In this document: in pieces, positions 45,397 through 52,787 of the stretch
How positions within the stretch are numbered: the first letter of the stretch is position 1
Layout of the letters: every line of letters starts with the position of its first letter
Source of the DNA: Bacteroidota bacterium
Lineage (GTDB): Bacteria > Bacteroidota > Bacteroidia > Flavobacteriales > Flavobacteriaceae
Assembly (NCBI GenBank): GCA_018267095.1
Contig: JAFDZC010000019.1
Span: 124,001-188,000, forward strand
Direction: 5' to 3'
DNA length: 64,000 nt
The notes under the pieces: model-generated
Seen by the model: the letters and a program-made list of their open reading frames with translations, nothing else
The model's database searches: none
What the model was told of the DNA's origin: nothing
Position numbers and translations under genes: made by a program

Positions 45397-45578
45397 CCAG
45401 CGTCTTAAAAAAAGCGTACATAAAAAGAGGCCTTTGAAACCGTTAAGAACCAGGTGTGTTTGAACGGAGCGCAGCGCAGTAAGTTCAGCTGGTTTAGGTT
45501 TGAAGGCCCTTTTTATAGCTTTTTTTGAGTGGCCGTGTGACTTTTTTGTTACTTTTTTTGGCTACGGAAAAAAAGTAA
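45387..45578 (-). repeat. 192-bp foldback repeat, right inverted copy
   Basis: Complement of the left copy at 41291-41482, same length, about 94% identical by eye. Eight of about 11 differences fall in the GC-rich loop (45469-45492); the arms are almost unchanged. Confidence 0.85.
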
Positions 45579-45665
45579 AAACACTCATTGAAAATGTTGC
45601 ATTCCCCCCTGCGCAAACTTCCACTCTACACTTTTTATTCCCTAAAACCCCCACCACACCAGATA

Positions 45666-45686
45666 GCGCGGATGTACAATCCGTGC
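45666..45686. repeat. REP-like hairpin
   Basis: GCGCGGAT, loop GTACA, ATCCGTGC. Similar short palindromes around GGAT...ATCC are scattered in Bacteroidota genomes; no T run follows. Confidence 0.35.
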
Positions 45687-46575
45687 TAAAATAACTCAAA
45701 GCGAAGCAATCCTAAAATCCACACCTCCCCCCACAAAACCCCGCACCAAACCCCGCGGTTTCACGTCTGTTTTCGGGGCACTACACCCCGCCGAAGTGCG
45801 GTAACGTGCGCAGGCTGATGGCCGTGACCCGCTGCGCTCCATACCCGCCTATACTGGGCTCCGCATGCCTTGGGGTCGTTCTGTCATCTTCCGTTTGGGC
45901 CTTGGGCATGCTGCTTTGGGCATTTCAACAACTAGGCCAAAAACACGCCCAAAAAGTCTGAGGGGCTCTTAAAAAAATCTTAAAACTGCTTTCAAGGCCA
46001 TTTTTGTAAGGAATCTTGCATAAAAACAGCATTTTTCAAAGGACTTTAAGGCACAGTGAAGGCACCTTTGTAGCAGAAAACGACGAATTTATTCGAGAAA
46101 AACGGGGTTTTCTCGAACAACTCTCGAACAAAAGTGCTTGAACTTTCTGACCTGCAAAAACGCAAAACAGTCCCCGTTTAGACTAACCGGCTTACAAGCG
46201 TTAACAAAATTTTTAAGGGCGGTTCTTGGGGGTTTGGCCTGCTGATGTGCAAGGCTTATAGGGCTTGCCAATACTGATGATTTTAGACAAAATCACGCCC
46301 TACCAGTAGCGCCCAAAAAACAAGTTGTGTGGTTTTAGAGCCCAAATTAAATCGCTTATATTTAACATTTTATGCGTGAAATTTGGCGTTTTTTGAAACG
46401 GTTAGAAGCTAGGCGCAAGAGCTTGTCTGCGGTGTTGCTTTTTTAATCTATTTTACAAAATTTGCTGTTGGGAATCGTTTGATTTTTTGTTACGCTTTGC
46501 TTACAAAAAACTGGTGGTATTTTGAGGGGATTACCTGCGGTGTTCCCTAAGGGGGTTCAGTGGTCAAACCAAAAA

Positions 46576-46603
46576 CCAGCTTTTGCAAAGCTGGGATTTT
46601 TTT
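46576..46603. terminator. Perfect hairpin with flanking A and T runs
   Basis: CCAGCTTT, loop TGC, AAAGCTGG (46576-46594), preceded by five A and followed by seven T, so it can terminate in either direction. Confidence 0.6.
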
Positions 46604-46649
46604 GTTTCGCTTTGCTTACGAAAGTGAACTTTCGACGCAAGCTGAAACA

Positions 46650-46677
46650 AAAAAACCGACGCTGCGCATCGGTTTTT
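46650..46677 (-). terminator. Terminator of tRNA-Ser
   Basis: On the minus strand AAAACCGA pairs with TCGGTTTT, followed by a T run, directly after the tRNA 3' end. Confidence 0.75.
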
Positions 46678-46683
46678 GTCTTG

Positions 46684-46770
46684 CAGAGAGGATGGGATTC
46701 GAACCCACGATGCAGTTGCCCACATACAAACTTTCCAGGCTTGCTCCTTCAACCACTCGGACACCTCTCT
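46684..46770 (-). tRNA. tRNA-Ser (anticodon GGA)
   Basis: On the minus strand an 87-base cloverleaf: acceptor AGAGAGG (46770-46764) pairs with CCTCTCT (46691-46685), discriminator G. The D arm contains GTCCGAGTGGTTGAAGGAGC. The anticodon loop is CTGGAAA with anticodon GGA. A long variable arm marks a class II tRNA (Ser), and the T arm is GTGGGTTCGAATCCCAT. CCA is not encoded. The 3' end faces the accessory region, the side where integrating elements usually enter tRNA genes. Confidence 0.95.
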
Positions 46771-46821
46771 AATTTAGGTGTGCAAATAACTATATTTTTT
46801 TTGACTTTAAAAAGAAAAATA

Positions 46822-47850
46822 CTAGCTGAGTTCGCCGCGCAACGAGGTTTCAAAAATAGTTTTAAAAACCGCGGGCGCTACGTTTTGACCCAACAAGTAC
46901 ATGAGTTTGGTGATCGCGGCTTCAGTAGTGGCGTCTTTACCAGATATGACTCCGATTTTTTTGAGTTGGGTACTGGTTTCGTATTGTCCCATCCGAACGC
47001 TTCCGCCAGAACATTGGGTTACGTTGACTACATGCAAACCCGACTTGATGGCTTTTTTGAGCGATTGTATAAACCAATTTTCAGTGGGTGCGTTGCCCGA
47101 TCCGTAGGTTTCCAGCACAATGCCTTTGAGCCCCTGAATTGACAGCACCGCATTGAGCACCGACTCATTGATGCCCGGAAACATTTTGAGCACCACGACA
47201 TGGCTGTCGAGTTCGTGGTGCACAATGAGTTTTTTGGCTTTGTCCTGAGGCCACAAAGCGGCGTGATTCACCAGCAGATGCACCCCTGATTCAGCCAACG
47301 ATGGGTAATTGGGCGAAGTAAACGCATTGAAATGCTCGGCGTTGATTTTGGTGGTGCGGTTGCCGCGGTAGAGTTTATATTCAAAATACAAGCATACTTC
47401 TTGAATCACCGGTTTGCCTTTGTGTTGCAACGAGGCAATTTGTATGGCGGTAATGAGGTTTTCTTTGGCATCGGTACGCAAATCTCCGATGGGCAATTGC
47501 GAACCGGTAAACACCACCGGCTTGGCCAAGTTTTCGAGCATAAAACTCAGTGCTGAGGCCGAATACGACATCGTATCTGAGCCGTGCAACACTACAAATC
47601 CGTCAAACTCTGGGTAACGATTGCCAATCATATCGGCTATTTTGACCCAATAGGCCGGATTCATGTTGGAGGAATCAATAGGCTCGGCAAAAGAAATGGT
47701 TTCTATCCGGCAATCGAGCTGTTTGAGCTCGGGTATATTCTGTAGTAACTCTGAAAAATTAAACGCTTTGAGCGCACCGGTCTCGAAATCTTTGACCATC
47801 CCGATGGTTCCACCGGTATAAATAAGCAAGATGCGCGGTTTAGATTGCAT
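46822..47850 (-). CDS. ansA: L-asparaginase, cytoplasmic type I
   Basis: 342 residues from ATG 47850. Catalytic motifs are ILLIYTGGTIGMV at about 7-19 (first threonine) and VVLHGSDTMSYSASALSFML (second threonine with Asp) at about 85-104. No signal peptide is present in this start; the longer frame from 47886 has no family similarity. Conversion of asparagine to aspartate and ammonia is expected. The start overlaps the end of the acyltransferase gene by 11 bp, indicating co-transcription. Confidence 0.9.
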   Translation of the reverse strand: MQSKPRILLIYTGGTIGMVKDFETGALKAFNFSELLQNIPELKQLDCRIETISFAEPIDSSNMNPAYWVKIADMIGNRYPEFDGFVVLHGSDTMSYSASALSFMLENLAKPVVFTGSQLPIGDLRTDAKENLITAIQIASLQHKGKPVIQEVCLYFEYKLYRGNRTTKINAEHFNAFTSPNYPSLAESGVHLLVNHAALWPQDKAKKLIVHHELDSHVVVLKMFPGINESVLNAVLSIQGLKGIVLETYGSGNAPTENWFIQSLKKAIKSGLHVVNVTQCSGGSVRMGQYETSTQLKKIGVISGKDATTEAAITKLMYLLGQNVAPAVFKTIFETSLRGELS

Positions 47851-48976
47851 TTTGATATTTGCGTTTGTTGACCACCGGATTGGCATACATGCTCAAGAAA
47901 CCTTCCCACAAAACCGGATTGTTCTGATCAATTTTAATATCTAATCTACGCTCAAAAAGCTGTTTTTCGTTTTCGGTGTAATGCGCTGCATATTCATTGG
48001 TTTTGTACAACAAATCATAGGCAATATAGTTGGTAGGCCAGAGTTTGTAGCTACACAAAATAGAATCGTCTATGGCTTGGGCCAAGGCTTGAATTTGCTT
48101 GTTGGTGTTGTCATTTTCGCGCTCAATTTGATCGATTTCGGTTTTGAGCACATCGCCAATATGAATGTGAATGCGTTTTTTTTGGCCCATGATTCCGCTG
48201 AGCAACGTCATGAAATCTTCGTTTTTTTCTTTGATGTAGATTTCGTTGTTGGCAGCGGCCATGAGTTGCGGCATTTTGAGCGCATCGGTGGGGTCGTATT
48301 CATACGAAATCGATACGGGCACGACTTTGATTTTCCGGAAGTAATCCATCAAATTGGCTTCGTCTGAGCCCATGGCGAGCATTTTTAAAACCCCCGAGTG
48401 CGTGGCATCGTTGCCGTCTTTGGTGCGGCCTTCGCGCTGAGCAATCCAGACCGAACGGTTCTCGCGGCGCAACAATTGTCGGATGTATTCAGACATGAGT
48501 TTTGAGCTCTCGAGCAATTCGCGCGGCGGTAATCCGCGTTGTACCACAAAATTTCGGTTGAGTTTTGAGAGTGTTTTTAAAAAAGACTTGCGCACCAAAT
48601 TATCGCCAATGGCCGAGGCGGTCATGACCAATCCGTGTTCAAACAAAGCGCCGTTGAGCAGCGAGGTATCCAGGATGATGTCGCGGTGGTTTGAGATAAA
48701 TAAGTAGGCCGTATTTTTCTCGAGCTTTTCAAAACCCGAAGTCGTGAGTCCGTCCGAGGTTTTTTCGAGTACTTTTTGCAGCGATTGATAAATAAAATTA
48801 CACTGAAAATCACGGATTGAATGCGTTTTGAGTAACTGTTCCTTCCAAACTTCATCTGCTTGGTCCGGAAAGGTAAAATTCATCAGCGCTTTCATCATCG
48901 GATGGTTGACCGATGCACGCAAGGCCTCGTTGACCTCGGCGTCATAAAACGGGCGAATCGCGTCGAATTTTTGCAT
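47840..48976 (-). CDS. PlsC-like 1-acyl-glycerol-3-phosphate acyltransferase family protein
   Basis: 378 residues. The acyltransferase motif NHRDIILDTSLLNGALF (NHxxxxD) is at about 96-112, followed by NRNFVVQRGLPPRELLES and IAQREGRTKDGNDATHSGVL, the family's second and third blocks. VVPVSISYEYDPTDALKMP is the fourth. It is longer than PlsC and has no clear membrane helix. It probably transfers fatty acyl groups to a phospholipid precursor or related lipid acceptor. Flavobacterial homologues often sit beside ansA. Confidence 0.85.
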   Translation of the reverse strand: MQKFDAIRPFYDAEVNEALRASVNHPMMKALMNFTFPDQADEVWKEQLLKTHSIRDFQCNFIYQSLQKVLEKTSDGLTTSGFEKLEKNTAYLFISNHRDIILDTSLLNGALFEHGLVMTASAIGDNLVRKSFLKTLSKLNRNFVVQRGLPPRELLESSKLMSEYIRQLLRRENRSVWIAQREGRTKDGNDATHSGVLKMLAMGSDEANLMDYFRKIKVVPVSISYEYDPTDALKMPQLMAAANNEIYIKEKNEDFMTLLSGIMGQKKRIHIHIGDVLKTEIDQIERENDNTNKQIQALAQAIDDSILCSYKLWPTNYIAYDLLYKTNEYAAHYTENEKQLFERRLDIKIDQNNPVLWEGFLSMYANPVVNKRKYQNAI

Positions 48977-49038
48977 GTGTTTTTATTTGATGCAACAAAA
49001 AAACAAAAATTATTGACAACTGCCGCTACTTTAGCCGC

Positions 49039-49803
49039 TTAAATACCAAAAACTTCTCGTGAATTTTGTGTGGTGATTTGGGCCAATTCATCGGGGGTGA
49101 TTTGATATAATCCGGCCAATTTGCCCAACACCTCAACAATGTAAGCGCTTTCGTTGCGTTTGCCGCGATACGGATTCGGAGCCAAATACGGCGAATCGGT
49201 TTCTAAAACAATGTGGCGCGGGTCAATTTGATGGATAAACTGATCAATTTGTCCGTTTTTAAAAGTAACCACCCCGCCAATACCCAGTTTCATTCCGCAT
49301 GAAATGGCTTGTAAAGCTTGCGGGTAAGTTCCGGTAAAACAGTGAAAAATACCGCGCAACTCAGGTGATTTGGCTTCTTCAAGAATTTCAAAAACTTCGT
49401 CAAAAGCATCGCGACAGTGAATCACGATGGGCAGATGATATTCTTTAGCCCAAGCGATTTGTTGTCTGAAGGCTTGTTGTTGTTCTTTGAGAAAAGTCTT
49501 GTCCCAATACAAATCAATTCCGATTTCGCCCACCGCATAAAATTTTCTTGCGGCCAATTGTTGGGCTACATGCGCGAGTTCTTGGGCGTAATTTTCTTTG
49601 ACATGGGTTGGATGCAAACCCGCCATCAAAAACATATTGTTTGGGTAAGCAGCCTCTAAGTCATACATGGCTTGGGTGTAGGTAGAATCAATGGCCGGAA
49701 TAAAAAATCGCTGTACGCCTAGTTGCAAAGCGCGTGCAATCACAGCATCGCGATCTTCGGCAAAAGCCTCGCTGTATAAATGGGTGTGGGTATCGGTAAT
49801 CAT
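49039..49803 (-). CDS. tatD: TatD family metal-dependent hydrolase (DNase)
   Basis: 254 residues, normal length. Metal ligands: ITDTHTHLYSEAF (HxH at 6 and 8), GEIGIDLYW (Glu), LPIVIHCRDAFDEVF (His), GIFHCFTG (His) and LETDSPYLAP (Asp). These define the TatD amidohydrolase-like nuclease family acting on DNA ends or damaged DNA. A single gene, convergent with none; the retropepsin-like gene diverges from it. Confidence 0.93.
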   Translation of the reverse strand: MITDTHTHLYSEAFAEDRDAVIARALQLGVQRFFIPAIDSTYTQAMYDLEAAYPNNMFLMAGLHPTHVKENYAQELAHVAQQLAARKFYAVGEIGIDLYWDKTFLKEQQQAFRQQIAWAKEYHLPIVIHCRDAFDEVFEILEEAKSPELRGIFHCFTGTYPQALQAISCGMKLGIGGVVTFKNGQIDQFIHQIDPRHIVLETDSPYLAPNPYRGKRNESAYIVEVLGKLAGLYQITPDELAQITTQNSREVFGI

Positions 49804-49897
49804 CTTGGGTTTTAAAACTCGGGCAAAATTACAATTAAATGCTTGGCTAGAACAATTCTTTTGCGAACTTTACCCACAACGCATTTAGACATAGATT

Positions 49898-50335
49898 ATG
49901 CAAAATCTCCCCGAAATACTCAAACCACACGGATACAAAAAAGTAAAATTCAAAATCAGCAAAACCCAGCATTTACTGGTCAAAGCCAAAATCAACGGCG
50001 TATCGGGGTTGTTTATCCTCGATACCGGAGCCAGCAACAGTTGTGTGGGGTTTGAAGGCACCGAACTCTTTGGGCTGAACGCTCAGAAATCGTCAACCCT
50101 AGCCGCCGGAGCCGGAGCCACGGGCATGTTTACGCAAATTGCTGCGCACAATGTATTGCAAATCGGGCGCTGGAAAACGGCGCATTTCTCGTTGGTGATT
50201 TTTGATTTATCACACGTTAACCAAGCACTCACACAGCACAAAGCACAGCCTGTACAAGGGATTATTGGAGCCGATATTCTTTTACAAGCACGCGCCGTTA
50301 TTGATTATCACAACCATTGCGTGTATTTGCAATAA
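49898..50335 (+). CDS. Retropepsin-like aspartic protease domain protein
   Basis: 145 residues. LFILDTGASNSCVGF is the DTG active-site motif of clan AA (retropepsin-like) proteases at about residues 46-60, and QGIIGADILLQARAVIDY the flap-following ILGxDxL-type motif. One DTG per chain implies a homodimer. No signal peptide or membrane helix is present. Homologues are common small flavobacterial proteins; the target is unknown. Confidence 0.82.
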   Translation: MQNLPEILKPHGYKKVKFKISKTQHLLVKAKINGVSGLFILDTGASNSCVGFEGTELFGLNAQKSSTLAAGAGATGMFTQIAAHNVLQIGRWKTAHFSLVIFDLSHVNQALTQHKAQPVQGIIGADILLQARAVIDYHNHCVYLQ

Positions 50336-50415
50336 GTTGAATTTGAGAAAATTATTAAACCTAAGCAATGGCTGAGAAAAATTATTTCTCTACATTTGAT
50401 AGCCAAAACAAACAA

Positions 50416-52725
50416 ATGATGAAAAAAAACTACCCTTATTTTGTATTAGCCCTTTTTGCATTTTTCATGAGCACAAAAATTTCTGCTCAAAATGCAGCCA
50501 TCACCGTAATGGATGATTATGCTTCTATTCCGAATGGGTCTACAACCACCATTGCCATTCAAGATGTGTTAGACAACGATACCTTTAACGGTATGCCGGC
50601 TACTTTGTCAAATGTCAGCTTTACCAGTGTTTCTTCGTCATCTAATGCGTTAACCTTAGATGAAAATACCGGTTCGGTCATTTTTTCAAATGGCCCTGTC
50701 CCTGTGGGTACTTATCAGATTAATTATTTAATAAACCAAATAGGCTCGTTTATGGATTATTATTCGGGCAATGTATTTGTTAACATCGGATGTGACGAGC
50801 TCAATGCGCCTGTCATCACCAGTGTGACGCCTCAAAGTTGTTCTAATACCGGGGCTACAGTTACGGTTTCGGGACTGCCCTCTGGCGCTTGGACCATATT
50901 CGGCCCTTACAACCAGATATTATTGTCCGGTACAGGAACTACCGCAACACTTAACAATGTAAACCAATGGGTGAGTTGGATTAAAGTACGTAACTATCAA
51001 GGGTGCTTTAGCCCGCCTGCTTATCTCAATGTCAGTTTCTTGAATGCTTCTATGGTGGGGCACTATACAGATACCAATGCCGATGGACTGCCGAGTGCCG
51101 GTGACGTCATTCACTATTCGTTTAACGTAACCAACAACAGTGCTTGTACCATTACAAATATTACAAGAATGTACGGTATCATTCCGGCTGTGGGAACCAT
51201 TGCGTCTTTGGCACCCGGAGCTACCGATACTACATCACTGAGTTATGATTATACCCTTACCCAAGCAGACATCAATGCCGGACAGGTGAGCAAATCGGTG
51301 ACCATTGCAGGAAATGCCGGAAGTGCGACTCAATCTACTTATACCAACTTAAGTTATATTAATACCCTAAACATGACCGATGGCATCAAACTTATCGCTT
51401 TTGTAGACACCAATGCCAACGGTATTCAAGATGTAAACGAACCCCGCTTAAGCAACGGACAATTCACTTACCAAATCAATGATGATGGGGTGATACACAA
51501 TTTAAATGCGGCTGGATTTACAAATTTGTATGAGGTAAACCCTGCTAATTCTTATGACATTAGTTTTAGTGTTTATACTCCGTACCAAGGTTTTTACGGA
51601 GTTGCACCAAGCCTCAACAATATCTCCGTTCCGAATGGATCTGGAATCACCACTTATTATTTTCCGGTGACGGCAACACCTTATGAAGATTTGGGTCTTT
51701 ACATGCATGGTAGCAATCCAAGACCAGGTTTTGCTCATACAATTTATTTGTATTACACCAATTATGGTGCTCAACCCATGAGTGGTACAGTAACTTTTCA
51801 CAATATAGATGGCCAAACCATCACCGGTATTTCTGTTCCGGGCACTGTGCCCACCGCCGATGGATTTACTTATAACTTCAGCAATTTAGGACCGAATCAA
51901 ACACGACATATTTATATCACGCTGCAAACTCCAACCATTCCGACGGTAGCTTTGGGCGATTTGGTTCATTTTCAGGCGAGTATTGCACCTACCACCAATG
52001 ACATCCGATTGAGCGACAACCAAGCAACACTTACCCAAACCATCGTGGGTTCATACGATCCGAACGAGAAATACGAAACCCATGGCGGACGTGTGGTTCA
52101 TGCTACTTTTGGTGCCGATGATTATTTGACGTACACCATTACTTTTGAAAACACCGGAACCGCCAATGCTGAGTTTGTCAGAATCACCGATGAACTCGAC
52201 AGCAAGCTCGACGAAACCAGTTTGATGATGATCAATGCGAGCCACAGTTATACACTCGATCGTGAAGGTTCATCGCTGACTTGGTTCTTTGACGATATTC
52301 AATTGCCGCCTTCTGTAGCCAATACCAACATTGGGCATGGCTTTGTGACTTTTCAGGTAAAACCCAAAGCGGGTTATGCCTTGGGCGATGTGATTCCGAA
52401 TACGGCCAATATTTATTTTGACTTTAATCCGGCCATTGTAACCAATACGTGCACAACCGAGTTTGTGACCAATTTGGCTACCAATACTTTTGCATTAGAC
52501 CAATTGCAATATGCTCCGAATCCGGTACAGAATCAACTTTCTATTTCGAATAATGCACCGATTGAAAAAGTGAGTATTACCACTACCCTTGGACAAGTAG
52601 TTTTGACTAAAAACATAGAATCAACACAAGCCCAACTAGATATGACCTCTTTGGCTCCGGGCGTTTATTTTGTTAAAGCCGAGGCCCAAAAACAAACCAA
52701 GATTTTTAAAATTGTCAAAGAATAA
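50416..52725 (+). CDS. Large secreted T9SS protein with DUF7619-like domain, copy 1
   Basis: 769 residues. The signal peptide (KNYPYFVLALFAFFMSTKISAQ) fixes the start at ATG 50416 or 50419. A cadherin-like/Ig segment with VLDNDTFNG comes first, then a DUF11-like region (VGHYTDTNADGLPSAGDVIH, SYDYTLTQADINAGQVSKSV). A conserved block at about 545-695 (GSYDPNEKYETHG, DYLTYTITFENTGTANAEFV, GDVIPNTANIYFDFNPAIVT) matches what is now called DUF7619 in flavobacterial T9SS proteins. A T9SS type A domain ends it (QYAPNPVQNQLSISN, LAPGVYFVKAE). It is probably an extracellular adhesin-like protein. The next gene is a close paralogue. Confidence 0.82.
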   Translation: MMKKNYPYFVLALFAFFMSTKISAQNAAITVMDDYASIPNGSTTTIAIQDVLDNDTFNGMPATLSNVSFTSVSSSSNALTLDENTGSVIFSNGPVPVGTYQINYLINQIGSFMDYYSGNVFVNIGCDELNAPVITSVTPQSCSNTGATVTVSGLPSGAWTIFGPYNQILLSGTGTTATLNNVNQWVSWIKVRNYQGCFSPPAYLNVSFLNASMVGHYTDTNADGLPSAGDVIHYSFNVTNNSACTITNITRMYGIIPAVGTIASLAPGATDTTSLSYDYTLTQADINAGQVSKSVTIAGNAGSATQSTYTNLSYINTLNMTDGIKLIAFVDTNANGIQDVNEPRLSNGQFTYQINDDGVIHNLNAAGFTNLYEVNPANSYDISFSVYTPYQGFYGVAPSLNNISVPNGSGITTYYFPVTATPYEDLGLYMHGSNPRPGFAHTIYLYYTNYGAQPMSGTVTFHNIDGQTITGISVPGTVPTADGFTYNFSNLGPNQTRHIYITLQTPTIPTVALGDLVHFQASIAPTTNDIRLSDNQATLTQTIVGSYDPNEKYETHGGRVVHATFGADDYLTYTITFENTGTANAEFVRITDELDSKLDETSLMMINASHSYTLDREGSSLTWFFDDIQLPPSVANTNIGHGFVTFQVKPKAGYALGDVIPNTANIYFDFNPAIVTNTCTTEFVTNLATNTFALDQLQYAPNPVQNQLSISNNAPIEKVSITTTLGQVVLTKNIESTQAQLDMTSLAPGVYFVKAEAQKQTKIFKIVKE

Positions 52726-52738
52726 ATAATCTGAAAGC

Positions 52739-52770
52739 AAAACCCTGAATGAAGTGTTCGGGGTTTTATT
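52739..52770 (+). terminator. Terminator between the two T9SS paralogues
   Basis: AAAACCCTGAA (52739-52749) pairs with TTCGGGGTTTT (52757-52767), followed by an AT-rich tail. It covers an ATG at 52749, which supports the later start (52788) for the next gene. Confidence 0.8.
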
Positions 52771-52787
52771 TTAAACCAAAAAAAGCT

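Larger units (their letters stand above)
45225..46683. other. Long gene-free region between the cassettes and tRNA-Ser
   Basis: No credible coding sequence is seen in about 1.46 kb. It contains the inverted 89-bp repeat, the right 192-bp foldback (45387-45578), a small hairpin at 45666-45686 (GCGCGGAT/ATCCGTGC), a GC-richer stretch around 45780-45900, and two hairpins near the tRNA. An open frame at 46522-47142 runs antisense through the tRNA and the asparaginase gene and is not a gene. Confidence 0.6.

Noticed and set aside
45500-45694. A 64-codon open frame in the right foldback repeat
   Set aside because: It is contained mostly in a repeat that is a foldback DNA structure, and the opposite copy does not preserve the frame through the loop.
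46684-46770. tRNA-Ser as the attachment site of an integrated island
   Set aside because: The tRNA 3' end faces the accessory region, but I found no direct repeat of its 3' end on the far side (40.9-41.9 kb), and no integrase lies beside it.
46522-47142. A 206-codon open frame on the plus strand
   Set aside because: It runs antisense through tRNA-Ser and the asparaginase gene and shows no protein-like pattern.
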